Shown: in pieces, positions 25,668-35,498 of the stretch
Layout: each line of letters starts with the position of its first letter
Position numbering within the stretch: position 1 is the stretch's first letter
NCBI RefSeq assembly: GCF_000308835.1
Contig: NZ_BAGN01000056.1
Location: 1 to 43,895, forward strand
Origin: Nocardia vinacea NBRC 16497
Lineage (GTDB): Bacteria; Actinomycetota; Actinomycetes; Mycobacteriales; Mycobacteriaceae
Direction: 5' to 3'
DNA length: 43,895 bases
The notes under the pieces: model-generated
Seen by the model: only the letters and a program-made list of their open reading frames with translations
Databases searched by the model: none
Told to the model about the DNA's origin: nothing
Position numbers and translations under genes: made by a program

Positions 25668-27019
25668 CGGACGCAGCGAAGTTCGGCGTATGGGGAACCG
25701 ATCGTCCGATCGGGGTCGCGGTCCTCGGGATGGGCAATGTCGGCACCGAGGTGGTGCGCATTCTGCGCGACCACACCGATGATCTGCGCGCGCGCGTCGG
25801 TGCGCCGGTGGTGCTGCGCGGCGTCGCCGTGCGCAATCTGGACGCCAACCGCGGCATCCCGGCCGAACTGCTGACCACCGATGCCGACGCGCTGGTCGCC
25901 CGCGACGATGTCGATCTGGTGGTCGAGGTCATCGGCGGCATCGATCCGGCCCGCCGTCTCATTCTGGCCGCGCTCAACGCGGGCAAATCCGTGGTGACCG
26001 CCAATAAGGCCCTGCTGGCCGACTACACCGGCGAACTCGCTGCCGCCGCCGAGCGCAATCGCGCCGACCTGTATTTCGAGGCCGCCGTCGCGGGTGCGAT
26101 CCCGGTGGTGCGCCCGCTGATCCAGTCACTGTCCGGTGACCGGGTGAACAAGGTCGTCGGCATCGTCAACGGCACCACCAACTTCATCCTCTCCGCGATG
26201 GACGAGACCGGCGCCGATTACGAGATCACCCTCAAAGAGGCCACCCGCCTCGGCTACGCGGAGGCCGATCCGACCGCCGACGTCGAGGGTTACGACGCCG
26301 CCGCCAAGGCCGCGATTCTGGCCTCGCTGGCCTTCCATACCCGGGTTACCGCGGCCGATGTGTACCGCGAGGGCATTTCCAAGATCACTGCCGAGGATCT
26401 CGAGACCGCCTCCGCACTGGACTGCACGGTCAAACTGCTCGCCATCTGCGAGCGGGTCGCCGCGGGTCCGGGCGAACCGAGCCCGGAAGAGGGTGGCAAG
26501 GAGCGCGTCTCGGTGCGCGTCTACCCGGCCCTGATTCCGCGCAAGCACCCCTTGGCCGCGGTCACCGGCGCATTCAACGCGGTGGTCGTCGAGGCGGAGA
26601 ACGCCGGGCGGCTGATGTTCTACGGTCAGGGCGCGGGCGGTGCCCCGACGGCGTCGGCGGTACTCGGCGATCTGGTGATGGCGGCGCGCAATAAGTTCTT
26701 CGGTGGCCGCGCTCCGGGCGAGTCGGTTTATGCTGAGCTACCGATCGCACCGATGGGCGATACGCCCACGCGCTACCACGTGAACCTGCAGGTCGCGGAT
26801 CGACCCGGGGTGCTGGCCAAGGTGGCGGGCGAATTCGCCAACCACGAGGTGAGCATCTCGACGGTCCGTCAGGAAGGACACGGCGAGGGTGCGCGCCTGG
26901 TCGTGGTCACCCACCACGCTTCGGAGTCGGCGCTCGCGGACACCGTCGCCGCCCTGGCGGAAATGGAATCCGTCACATCCGTGACCAGCGTTCTGAGATT
27001 GGAAGGCACCAACGAATGA
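25664..27019 (+). CDS. hom: Homoserine dehydrogenase with C-terminal ACT domain
   Basis: Reduces aspartate semialdehyde to homoserine with NAD(P)H. The 451-residue protein is monofunctional: there is no aspartokinase domain. It starts with the Rossmann motif [10 protein letters not shown], then [30 protein letters not shown] with the catalytic lysine, [14 protein letters not shown], and [15 protein letters not shown] [21 protein letters not shown]. Residues about 360-445 form an ACT domain ([26 protein letters not shown]), which usually provides threonine feedback inhibition. It overlaps both neighbours by four bases. Called thrA in mycobacteria. Confidence 0.96.
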   Translation: MTDAAKFGVWGTDRPIGVAVLGMGNVGTEVVRILRDHTDDLRARVGAPVVLRGVAVRNLDANRGIPAELLTTDADALVARDDVDLVVEVIGGIDPARRLILAALNAGKSVVTANKALLADYTGELAAAAERNRADLYFEAAVAGAIPVVRPLIQSLSGDRVNKVVGIVNGTTNFILSAMDETGADYEITLKEATRLGYAEADPTADVEGYDAAAKAAILASLAFHTRVTAADVYREGISKITAEDLETASALDCTVKLLAICERVAAGPGEPSPEEGGKERVSVRVYPALIPRKHPLAAVTGAFNAVVVEAENAGRLMFYGQGAGGAPTASAVLGDLVMAARNKFFGGRAPGESVYAELPIAPMGDTPTRYHVNLQVADRPGVLAKVAGEFANHEVSISTVRQEGHGEGARLVVVTHHASESALADTVAALAEMESVTSVTSVLRLEGTNE

Positions 27020-28164
27020 CAACTGCATCGCGTAGCGATTCCGCGAGGGATGGCGGTCGGGCGCCAGGTGGGCATAGGACTGGCGTCGCACCGCAGGCAG
27101 GAGTGCATTCCCGGTGGCCCGGCCTGATCGCCGCCTACCGTGATCGGCTGGCCGGTGCCGCCGACTGGGAGCCGGTCACCCTGTACGAGGGCGGCACCCC
27201 GCTGGTGCCCGCACCGCATCTGTCCCAGCTGACCGGTTGTGATGTCTATCTCAAGGTGGAGGGCCTGAACCCGACTGGGTCCTTCAAGGACCGCGGCATG
27301 ACCATGGCCATCACCGACGCGAAGTACCGCGGGCAGAAGGCGGTGCTGTGCGCGTCCACCGGCAACACCTCGGCATCGGCCGCCGCCTACGCGACCCGGG
27401 CCGGGATGAGCTGTGCGGTGCTGATTCCGCAGGGCAAAATCGCCATGGGCAAGCTGGCCCAGGCCGTCATGCTCGGCGCGAAGATCATCCAGGTCGACGG
27501 CAATTTCGACGACTGTCTCGAGCTGGCGCGCAAGGTCACCGCGGAATTCCCGACCGTCGGTCTGGTGAATTCGGTGAATCCGGCCCGTATCGAGGGGCAG
27601 AAGACCGCCTCGTTCGAGATTTGCGATGTGCTCGGCAAGGCGCCCGACGTGCACGCCCTCCCGGTGGGCAATGCGGGCAATATCACCGCCTACTGGCGCG
27701 GTTACCGCGAGTACTACGCCGACGGCATCACCACCGGCCTGCCGCGCATGCTCGGTGTGCAGGCCGCGGGCGCCGCCCCGCTGGTCAACGGTGCCCCGGT
27801 CAAGGATCCGGAGACCATCGCCACCGCCATCCGGATCGGCGCGCCCGCGTCCTGGAACGGCGCGGTGGAGGCCAAGGAGCAGTCCGGTGGCGCCTTCCGC
27901 GCCGCCACCGACGAGGAGATCCTGGAGGCGTACCGACTGGTCGCCGCGACCGAGGGTGTTTTCGTCGAGCCCGCCTCGGCGGCCAGCATCGCCGGCCTGC
28001 TCGCCGCGCGCAAAGAAGGTTGGCTGGATTCCGGGCTGACCGTCGTGTGCACGGTGACCGGCAACGGCCTCAAGGATCCGGACAACGCGCTCGCGGGAAT
28101 GCCGCAGGTACAGGCGATTCCGGTTGACCCGATCGCGGTCGCCCACGAACTCGAGCTGGCCTGA
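27016..28164 (+). CDS. thrC: Threonine synthase
   Basis: Converts O-phosphohomoserine to threonine with PLP. The 382-residue protein has the PLP lysine K91 in [14 protein letters not shown], the phosphate loop region [39 protein letters not shown] and [15 protein letters not shown] 27016 overlaps the hom stop. The conserved core begins near [12 protein letters not shown] at residue 34, so the first ~30 residues (MTTASRSDS, then Gly/Arg-rich) are an extension compared with mycobacterial ThrC. That extension is encoded by the same short repeat found at the start of echA. The core is intact, and the enzyme should be functional. Confidence 0.96.
   Translation: MTTASRSDSARDGGRAPGGHRTGVAPQAGVHSRWPGLIAAYRDRLAGAADWEPVTLYEGGTPLVPAPHLSQLTGCDVYLKVEGLNPTGSFKDRGMTMAITDAKYRGQKAVLCASTGNTSASAAAYATRAGMSCAVLIPQGKIAMGKLAQAVMLGAKIIQVDGNFDDCLELARKVTAEFPTVGLVNSVNPARIEGQKTASFEICDVLGKAPDVHALPVGNAGNITAYWRGYREYYADGITTGLPRMLGVQAAGAAPLVNGAPVKDPETIATAIRIGAPASWNGAVEAKEQSGGAFRAATDEEILEAYRLVAATEGVFVEPASAASIAGLLAARKEGWLDSGLTVVCTVTGNGLKDPDNALAGMPQVQAIPVDPIAVAHELELA
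27025..27074 (+). repeat. ~50-bp dispersed repeat, copy 2, in frame at the start of thrC
   Basis: Matches 7346-7395 at 39 of 50 positions without gaps. It contains the dyad ATCGC-GTA-GCGAT (27027-27039); the single change from copy 1 within the first 18 bases falls in the loop, leaving the stem intact. It is read as ASRSDS, then GGR and a Gly pair, the same frame as in echA. Confidence 0.7.
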
Positions 28165-29145
<981 letters not shown>

Positions 29146-29490
29146 CGGCGCGTCTGCCTTGCCGAGGTTCCAGGTTGCCAGCTATCCTGAGCACGTCCGT
29201 ACATCGTGCGCATCAGACGCCGGTGCTTCATCAGGGCAATCGCTCCAGCAGGCTCCAGGCTCGAGCCTCCAGGCCATGGGGGTGCTGCGTAGCTGCGCAA
29301 CTGGAATGATCTCTCCCACCTTTCGGGAACTGGTGGCGAAGCCGCCGGTCCGGCGGGGCAGGTGATACGGCAAAAAGCGCCGGTCCGAGCTTTGTGCTCG
29401 GCCCTCGCATCCGAGTCCGGCAGAACGCACGGACTGCGGGACGAAACCCTCGAATCAGCACACGGCAATCGAGGGAAGGAAAGGATTTCC
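29146..29490 (+). promoter_or_regulatory. rho promoter and long repeat-rich leader
   Basis: No coding gene is evident in this 345-bp gap. A possible -10 element TATCCT lies at 29183-29188, which would give a leader of nearly 300 nt. The leader contains three CTCCAG units around 29242-29272, a perfect 12-bp palindrome AGGCTCGAGCCT (29257-29268), and a GC-rich hairpin of the CCGCCG/CGGCGG type near 29340-29355. Such a leader could allow autogenous control of rho, as known for rho genes in other bacteria; this is inference. Confidence 0.45.
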
Positions 29491-31524
29491 GTGACAGATA
29501 CGGACCTGCTCGCGACACCCGGGGTGGATTCCAACCCGACAGGGGACCGCGAAAGTGACTCCGGACAGATTTCGAAGATGAGCGAACAAACCGACGTCGC
29601 ACGATCGGGGCTGACTGGAATGCTGTTGCCGCAATTGCGCGCGCTCGCGGGGGAGCTCGGTATCCGAGGCACCTCTGGAATGCGCAAGGGCGATTTGATC
29701 GCCGCCATCAAGGAAAATCAGGCCGGAAAGTCGGCGAAGGCGGAAAAGTCCGCGCGTGGCGAGGTGAAGTCCGATGCGGACGCCGCCAAGGCGGCGCCGG
29801 CGAAGGCCGAGCAGGGGACCCTCGACGTGGCGCCCGCCGCTTCTGCCCCGGCGAAGGAGGCTCCGGCTCCGGCGAAGGAAGTCAAGGACGCTCCGGCGAA
29901 ACAGGCTGTCGCGAAGGAGGCCGTCGCCGAATCCGCAGCGCCGAAGGTCGCCGAGAAGTCTGCCGAGTCGAAGTCCGATCAGGCCCAGGCCGAGGCCGCG
30001 CCGACGGAGACCGCCGAGGATTCCGGTCGCGAGGGCGGTCAGCGCGGTCGCGGCAGGCAGCGTCGCGGTCGCGACCAGGCGCGCGCTGGTGGCGATACCG
30101 CCGCGGGCGAGGCCCGTGCTGACGAGCCCAAGCAGGAGCAGGAGCAGGGCGAACGCCGCCGCGAGCGCAATCAGGGCGGCGACCGCAACCAGAACGGCAG
30201 TGCCAATGGCGGCCGCGGCGGCGAGGGCGGCGGCCGCGGCGAGGCCAACCGTGGCGGTGACGAGGACGAGGGCGGTCGCGGACGGCGGGGACGCCGGTTC
30301 CGGGAACGTCGTCGTGGTCGCGACCGCGAGGGTGGCACCGGTGGCGGTGAGGCCCGCGAGCTCGAGATCCGCGAGGACGATGTCCTGCAGCCGGTCGCGG
30401 GCATCCTCGACGTGCTGGACAACTACGCCTTCGTGCGCACCTCCGGCTACCTGGCCGGACCGAATGACGTCTACGTCTCGATGAACCTGGTCCGCAAGAA
30501 CGGCCTGCGCCGCGGTGACGCGATCACCGGTGCGGTGCGCGCCCCGCGCGACGGTGAGCAGAGCAACCAGCGCCAGAAGTTCGATCCGCTGGTGCGGCTG
30601 GATACGGTCAACGGCGGTGAGGTCGACGCGGCCAAGCGGCGACCCGAATTCGCCAAGCTCACCCCGCTGTACCCGAACCAGCGCCTGCGTCTGGAAACTC
30701 AGCCGAACAAGCTGACCACGCGTGTCATCGACCTGATCATGCCGATCGGCAAGGGCCAGCGTGCCCTGATCGTCTCCCCGCCCAAGGCCGGTAAGACGAC
30801 GATCATGCAGGACATCGCGAACGCCATCGCCATCAACAACCCGGAGGTCTACCTCATGGTTGTGCTGGTCGACGAGCGTCCGGAAGAGGTCACCGATATG
30901 CAGCGTTCGGTGAAGGGTGAGGTCATCGCCTCGACCTTCGACCGTCCGCCGTCAGATCACACCTCGGTCGCCGAACTGGCCATCGAGCGCGCCAAGCGCC
31001 TGGTGGAAATGGGCAAAGACGTTGTGGTGTTGCTCGACTCGATCACCCGATTGGGCCGTGCGTACAACAACTCCTCGCCCGCCTCGGGCCGCATCCTCTC
31101 CGGTGGTGTCGACTCGACCGCGCTGTACCCGCCCAAGCGGTTCCTCGGCGCGGCACGCAATATCGAGAACGGCGGCTCGCTTACCATCATCGCGACCGCC
31201 ATGGTCGAGACCGGCTCCACCGGTGACACGGTGATCTTCGAGGAGTTCAAGGGCACCGGTAACGCCGAGCTCAAGCTGGACCGCAAGATCGCGGAACGGC
31301 GCGTGTTCCCGGCCGTCGATGTGAACCCGTCCGGTACTCGTAAGGACGAGCTACTGCTCAGCCCCGACGAGGCGGCGGTGCTGCACAAGCTGCGCCGCGT
31401 ACTGTCCGGCCTGGACTCGCACCAGGCGATCGATCTGCTGATCGACCGTCTGAAGAAGTCCAAGAACAACCTCGAGTTCCTGATGCAGGTCAGCAAGACC
31501 GCACCGGGTGCGCTCGACGAGTGA
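29491..31524 (+). CDS. rho: Transcription termination factor Rho with a long Arg/Gly-rich insertion
   Basis: ATP-dependent RNA helicase that ends transcription. From GTG 29491, with a purine-rich ribosome-binding site (GAAGGAAAGG) upstream, the protein has 677 residues, far longer than the ~420 of E. coli Rho. Order: Rho_N domain at about 45-80 (LPQLRALAGELGIRGTSGMRKGDLIAAI), an Ala/Lys/Glu-rich then Arg/Gly/Asn-rich disordered region at about 80-288, the OB-fold RNA-binding domain from about 289, and the RecA-type motor with Walker A SPPKAGKTTI near 428-437, then DERPEEVTDM and VVLLDSITRLGRAYN. Long insertions of this kind are typical of actinobacterial Rho and help RNA binding. Monocistronic, followed by a terminator hairpin. 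Confidence 0.96.
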   Translation: MTDTDLLATPGVDSNPTGDRESDSGQISKMSEQTDVARSGLTGMLLPQLRALAGELGIRGTSGMRKGDLIAAIKENQAGKSAKAEKSARGEVKSDADAAKAAPAKAEQGTLDVAPAASAPAKEAPAPAKEVKDAPAKQAVAKEAVAESAAPKVAEKSAESKSDQAQAEAAPTETAEDSGREGGQRGRGRQRRGRDQARAGGDTAAGEARADEPKQEQEQGERRRERNQGGDRNQNGSANGGRGGEGGGRGEANRGGDEDEGGRGRRGRRFRERRRGRDREGGTGGGEARELEIREDDVLQPVAGILDVLDNYAFVRTSGYLAGPNDVYVSMNLVRKNGLRRGDAITGAVRAPRDGEQSNQRQKFDPLVRLDTVNGGEVDAAKRRPEFAKLTPLYPNQRLRLETQPNKLTTRVIDLIMPIGKGQRALIVSPPKAGKTTIMQDIANAIAINNPEVYLMVVLVDERPEEVTDMQRSVKGEVIASTFDRPPSDHTSVAELAIERAKRLVEMGKDVVVLLDSITRLGRAYNNSSPASGRILSGGVDSTALYPPKRFLGAARNIENGGSLTIIATAMVETGSTGDTVIFEEFKGTGNAELKLDRKIAERRVFPAVDVNPSGTRKDELLLSPDEAAVLHKLRRVLSGLDSHQAIDLLIDRLKKSKNNLEFLMQVSKTAPGALDE

Positions 31525-31932
31525 ATGAACGGGGGCTCCGCTCAGGCGGAGTCCCCGTACATTTTGCGCACACGCCATTACTGATTTCGGGGTACGTCCA
31601 GAGCTGAAGCCCGCTACCTGCCGCCGGTCCGCGACGGGACTCTCCACGTACACGACGTCCGGCACAAGGCTCGGGGCGGCGGGGGAGCGCCCTTTCGGCG
31701 TTCTGGGGCTGAAGAAGGTCAGACCGATGCCTGCCGCGCCCGCGATCATGAAGGCCAGGATGATCGCCGTCGTGGCCGCCGGGCTCCCGGTGCTCGCGGC
31801 GGTATCGTATTGTGCGGCAGTGGGTTTCGCGTAGGTGTAGGTGGTTTCCGGACTATCCGGAACGGCAAACCAGCCGACCGCGACAGCGAGAATCAACGAA
31901 ACGAAGACCGCCAATGCAATGCGGCTGTTCAC
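31351..31932 (-). CDS. Small membrane protein of unknown function, 3' end antisense to rho
   Basis: The GTG start at 31932 is preceded by a good ribosome-binding site (AAAGGAG on the minus strand, near 31940). The first ~85 residues look like a real protein: a hydrophobic segment (IALAVFVSLILAVAVGWFAV), a short extracellular loop (SPETTYTYAKPTAAQYD) and a second helix (TTAIILAFMIAGAAGIGLTFF). After that, the sequence becomes basic and low in structure, runs through the rho terminator and overlaps the last 174 bp of rho on the other strand. The true C-terminus may therefore be shorter, with a frameshift near 31560-31680, or the overlap may be real. No family is recognised. Confidence 0.5.
   Translation of the reverse strand: MNSRIALAVFVSLILAVAVGWFAVPDSPETTYTYAKPTAAQYDTAASTGSPAATTAIILAFMIAGAAGIGLTFFSPRTPKGRSPAAPSLVPDVVYVESPVADRRQVAGFSSGRTPKSVMACAQNVRGLRLSGAPVHSLVERTRCGLADLHQELEVVLGLLQTVDQQIDRLVRVQAGQYAAQLVQHRRLVGAEQ
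31531..31556 (+). terminator. rho terminator
   Basis: GGGGGCTCCG (31531-31540) pairs with CGGAGTCCCC (31547-31556) with one G-U, around a six-base loop, six bases after the rho stop codon. A short T-run (ATTTTG) follows after five bases. Confidence 0.75.
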
Positions 31933-32131
31933 AGGGTTCTCCTTTCTGTCTCGGCACGCCGATGTGCATCAGGCCTCAAACTCTATGAACAGTTGTGTTC
32001 GTATCCACGAGTAGCGGACTACCCGAATTAAGGGTTCCGTAAGAACACGATCTCCGCGTGCCAGTAGTTCAATTGGCAATGAGACTTGGGGACTACCTAG
32101 GGCGGGGAACAAACCGGGGGCCGGGGGTGTT

Positions 32132-32161
32132 TTGGGAGCGTAACGGCTGTTCTGGCATACT
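32132..32161 (+). promoter_or_regulatory. Probable rpmE promoter
   Basis: A -35-like TTGGGA (32132-32137) and a -10-like CATACT (32156-32161) are separated by 18 bp. Transcription would start about 100 nt before rpmE, including the hairpin at 32175-32194. The 31933-32131 stretch before it contains no evident gene. Confidence 0.45.
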
Positions 32162-32174
32162 GAGCGGTCGTTGC

Positions 32175-32194
32175 GCCTGCTCCGACGAGCAGGC
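32175..32194 (+). promoter_or_regulatory. Hairpin in the rpmE leader, possible L31 autoregulatory element
   Basis: GCCTGCTC, loop CGAC, GAGCAGGC: a perfect 8-bp stem with tetraloop, about 80 nt before the rpmE start in the transcribed leader. Ribosomal-protein leader RNAs have been described upstream of L31 genes in actinobacteria; whether this hairpin belongs to that motif was not tested. Confidence 0.45.
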
Positions 32195-32272
32195 CTCCCG
32201 CCTAAGTCGGCTCCGGTTCACGTCCTCGCTATCTGCGCGGGCGACCCGGCGGCCAATATCGAGAGGACACCC

Positions 32273-32503
32273 ATGAAGGCAGGAATTCACCCGGCGTATG
32301 TCGAGACCACGGTCGTCTGTGGTTGCGGCAACACCTTCCAGACTCGCAGCACCAAGGAGTCGGGACACATCACCGTCGAGGTCTGCTCGCAGTGCCACCC
32401 GTTCTACACCGGCAAGCAGAAGATCCTCGACACCGGTGGTCGTGTGGCCCGCTTCGAGGCGCGCTACGGCAAGCGTGCCGGCAAGAAGGCCGACGCAAAC
32501 TAG
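32273..32503 (+). CDS. rpmE: 50S ribosomal protein L31 (zinc-binding form)
   Basis: A 76-residue protein, [19 protein letters not shown], with four conserved cysteines (CGC in the N-terminal part; CSQC in [12 protein letters not shown]), marking the zinc-ribbon (C+) type. In mycolata this form is replaced under zinc starvation by a cysteine-free paralogue encoded elsewhere. ATG 32273 follows GAGAGGA. The long leader with a hairpin suggests post-transcriptional control. A very strong terminator follows directly, separating it from prfA. Confidence 0.97.
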   Translation: MKAGIHPAYVETTVVCGCGNTFQTRSTKESGHITVEVCSQCHPFYTGKQKILDTGGRVARFEARYGKRAGKKADAN

Positions 32504-32509
32504 CTTCCT

Positions 32510-32549
32510 CGCCGACGCCCGGTCCTGCACTGCAGGCCGGGCGTCGGCG
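32510..32549 (+). terminator. Strong rpmE terminator
   Basis: A perfect 13-bp stem, CGCCGACGCCCGG (32510-32522) and CCGGGCGTCGGCG (32537-32549). Its interior CCTGCA-C-TGCAGG can pair further. TTTT follows at 32551-32554. Confidence 0.92.
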
Positions 32550-32587
32550 CTTTTGTGTGGCCAGTACGGATAAAGAGAGGAAGCACC

Positions 32588-33658
32588 GTGACGCAACCGT
32601 CCGCGATCGATGACATTCTGGCCGAGCACGCGGGCCTGGAGACGCAGCTCGCCGATCCGGCGCTGCACAACGATCCGGGTGCCGCGCGCCGGGTCGGCAA
32701 GCGGTTCGCCGAGCTGGCCCCGATCATGGCCACCTACAACAAACTGAAGTCCGCGCGCGATGATCTCGCCGCCGCGCAGGAACTCGCGGCCGATGACGCA
32801 TCTTTCGCCGCCGAGGTGCCGGGCTTGGAACAACAGGTCACCGAGTTGGAGCAGATCCTCGCGGATCTACTCGCTCCGCGTGACCCGCACGACGGCGACG
32901 ATGTGGTGCTCGAGGTGAAATCCGGCGAGGGCGGCGAGGAATCGGCGCTGTTCGCCTCGGATCTGGCCCGCATGTACGTCCGCTATGCCGAGCGGCATGG
33001 CTGGAAGGTCGAGATTCTCGATGTGAACATCTCCGACCTGGGCGGCTACAAGGACGCGACCATCTCCATCAAGAGCCGTGACGCCGCGCGCGACGGTGTC
33101 TGGTCCCGCTTCAAATTCGAGGGCGGCGTGCACCGTGTCCAGCGGGTTCCGGTGACCGAATCGCAGGGCCGCATCCACACCTCGGCGGCCGGTGTGCTGA
33201 TCTACCCGGAGCCCGACGAGGTCGAAGAGGTGCAGATCGACGAATCGGATCTGCGCATCGATGTCTACCGCTCCTCCGGCAAGGGCGGCCAGGGCGTCAA
33301 CACCACCGACTCCGCGGTCCGCATCACCCACCTGCCCTCGGGCATTGTGGTGACCTGCCAGAACGAGCGCTCCCAGCTGCAGAACAAGGCCCGCGCCATG
33401 CAGGTGCTCGCGGCTCGCCTGCAGGCGCTCGCCGAGGAACAGGCCGATCAGGAAGCCGCGGCCGGTCGCGCCAGCCAGATCCGCACCGTGGACCGCTCCG
33501 AGCGCATCCGCACCTACAACTTCCCGGAAAACCGCATCACCGATCACCGCATCGGCTTCAAGGCGCATAACCTCGACGCTGTGCTCGATGGTGATATGGA
33601 CGCACTCCTGAACGCCCTCGGCAAGGCGGATCGCGAAGCCCGAATGGCCGCGGAGTAA
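32588..33658 (+). CDS. prfA: Peptide chain release factor 1
   Basis: Recognises UAA and UAG stop codons and releases the peptide from the ribosome. The 356-residue length is standard. The decoding PxT tripeptide is PVT (188-190) in [15 protein letters not shown], marking RF1 rather than RF2 (SPF). The catalytic GGQ is at 233-235 in [13 protein letters not shown] 32588 gives [11 protein letters not shown]; the open frame continues upstream only into the terminator. The gene for the methyltransferase that modifies the GGQ glutamine follows 89 bp downstream. Confidence 0.97.
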   Translation: MTQPSAIDDILAEHAGLETQLADPALHNDPGAARRVGKRFAELAPIMATYNKLKSARDDLAAAQELAADDASFAAEVPGLEQQVTELEQILADLLAPRDPHDGDDVVLEVKSGEGGEESALFASDLARMYVRYAERHGWKVEILDVNISDLGGYKDATISIKSRDAARDGVWSRFKFEGGVHRVQRVPVTESQGRIHTSAAGVLIYPEPDEVEEVQIDESDLRIDVYRSSGKGGQGVNTTDSAVRITHLPSGIVVTCQNERSQLQNKARAMQVLAARLQALAEEQADQEAAAGRASQIRTVDRSERIRTYNFPENRITDHRIGFKAHNLDAVLDGDMDALLNALGKADREARMAAE

Positions 33659-33747
33659 TCGAGTCCTGCCCCCTGGATCCTCGATCCGCGGCCCGCGATG
33701 CGAGTCTTCGAGCACCTACGACCGGCAAAGAAGAGGCGGACCAGCCC

Positions 33748-34620
33748 ATGACGCGAGTGGCCTTGCGCCCCGCCATCAACCAGGCGGTGGAAGCTCTGCG
33801 GGCAGCGGGTGTGCACAGTCCGCAGGCCGACGCTGAGCATCTGGCCGCCCACTTGCTCGGTGTCGAGCGGACCAGGCTAGCGCTCACCCCGCTGGTCGCG
33901 CCGGAACTCCTCGAGGAATATCGCGCCCTGGTGGGCCGGCGCGCGCAGCGTATTCCGCTGCAGCACCTGACCGGCACCGCGGCGATCGGCGAAATCGAGC
34001 TCGCGGTCGGCCCCGGCGTCTTCGTGCCGCGTCCCGAGACCGAGCTGCTGTTCGCCTGGGCATTGGCGCAATTGGAGGCGCTGCCGCACGATCACACACC
34101 GGTGGTCGTCGATCTGTGCACCGGTTCCGGTGCGCTGGCACTTGCCATTGCCCAGGCCCGCCCGGATGCGGACGTGCACGCGATCGAAATCGATCCCGCC
34201 GCCCTGCAATGGGCGCGCCGCAATGCCGATCTGCGCATTGCCGAGGGCGACACCCCGATCACCCTGTACGCCGACGATGTCACCGATCCGAATCTGCTCA
34301 CCGAACTGAACGGTGAGGTCGATCTCGTCGTCGCCAATCCGCCGTACATTCCCGAAGGCGCCGAACTCGATCCCGAGGTCGCCGATCACGATCCGCATCT
34401 GGCCCTCTTCGGCGGTCCGGACGGGCTGGACGTCATCCGTCGGATGATCCCCACCATCACCCGCCTGCTTCGTCCCAGCGGCTCCTGCGCCATCGAGCAC
34501 GACGACACCAACGGCTCCGATCTCGCCGCTCTGCTGGCCGAGCAGGGTGATTTCACCGACATCGTCGAGCACCCAGACCTCGCGGGTAAGCCCCGTTTCG
34601 TCGCCGCGACCCGGAGCTGA
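33748..34620 (+). CDS. prmC: Release factor glutamine methyltransferase
   Basis: Methylates the GGQ glutamine of release factors with S-adenosylmethionine. The 290-residue protein has an N-terminal helical domain (about 1-75), the SAM-binding motif VVDLCTGSGALA (122-129 region) and the catalytic NPPY at 197-200 in VVANPPYIPEGAELDPEV, the PrmC-specific context. ATG 33748 is the natural start. Its place after prfA matches the functional link. Formerly called hemK. Confidence 0.95.
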   Translation: MTRVALRPAINQAVEALRAAGVHSPQADAEHLAAHLLGVERTRLALTPLVAPELLEEYRALVGRRAQRIPLQHLTGTAAIGEIELAVGPGVFVPRPETELLFAWALAQLEALPHDHTPVVVDLCTGSGALALAIAQARPDADVHAIEIDPAALQWARRNADLRIAEGDTPITLYADDVTDPNLLTELNGEVDLVVANPPYIPEGAELDPEVADHDPHLALFGGPDGLDVIRRMIPTITRLLRPSGSCAIEHDDTNGSDLAALLAEQGDFTDIVEHPDLAGKPRFVAATRS

Positions 34621-34792
34621 GCCGGCCCGCGTTCCCATGCCGGCTCCCAGTGTGACCAACTCGTCGAGGCGAGTCGCAATGGTTGTTCTCGGGTGCTCGC
34701 AGAGCGTCCATTCGACTCGCCGCGCGATCACCGGAGGCAACCAACCCCCGCCGATGGTGGCATGGAGTGGCACGCGTGACAGGATGGTGGCC

Positions 34793-35458
34793 GTGAGTAC
34801 CGTCTACGACTGCGCGGATCCCGACTCGCGCGCCGCCGGACTGACCGCGGCCACCAGTGCCCTGAAATCCGGCCGGCTGGTCGTACTGCCGACCGATACC
34901 TTGTACGGCCTGGCCGCCGACGCGTTCGATTCCACTGCGGTGAGCGATCTGCTCGCCGCCAAGCGGCGCGGTCGCGATATGCCGGTACCGGTGCTGGTCG
35001 GCTCCTGGCACACCATCGACGGTCTGGTGTTCTCGGTGCGGCCGCAGGCCCGCGAGCTGATCCGGGCATTCTGGCCCGGTGGGCTGAGTCTTGTTGTGCA
35101 GCAGGCGCCTTCGCTCGCCTGGGACCTCGGTGACACCCGAGGCACGGTCATGCTGCGGATGCCGCTGCACCCGGTCGCGCTGGAACTGCTGCGCGAGGTC
35201 GGACCGCTTGCGGTCTCCAGCGCCAATGTCTCCGGACAGCCTCCCGCCAAGACCGCCGCCGAGGCGCGCGATCAGCTCGGCGATCTGGTCGGCGTCTATC
35301 TCGACGGTGGCCCGGCCGAACACGCGATCGCGTCCACCATCGTCGACCTCACCGCCGATCAGCCGCGGATCCTGCGCGCGGGCGCGGTACCGGTCGGCGA
35401 TATCGCAGATGTGCTCGGAATGTCCCCGGAGGCGCTGACCAGCGTCGCGACGCGGTGA
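34793..35458 (+). CDS. Sua5/YciO/YrdC family L-threonylcarbamoyladenylate synthase
   Basis: Makes threonylcarbamoyl-AMP from threonine, bicarbonate and ATP for the t6A37 modification of ANN-decoding tRNAs. The 221-residue protein shows the YrdC-fold blocks: GRLVVLPTDTLYGLAADAFD, LLAAKRRGRDMPVPVLVG, AFWPGGLSLVV, TRGTVMLRMPLHPVALELL and GPLAVSSANVSGQPPA. GTG 34793 has AGGA eight bases upstream; ATG 34784 is an alternative adding three residues. It is the orthologue by position of mycobacterial Rv1301. A 172-bp gap without features separates it from prmC. Confidence 0.92.
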   Translation: MSTVYDCADPDSRAAGLTAATSALKSGRLVVLPTDTLYGLAADAFDSTAVSDLLAAKRRGRDMPVPVLVGSWHTIDGLVFSVRPQARELIRAFWPGGLSLVVQQAPSLAWDLGDTRGTVMLRMPLHPVALELLREVGPLAVSSANVSGQPPAKTAAEARDQLGDLVGVYLDGGPAEHAIASTIVDLTADQPRILRAGAVPVGDIADVLGMSPEALTSVATR

Positions 35459-35498
35459 CCTCGGGACGCAGTGATCGTATGGCGGATCAGATAAACGG

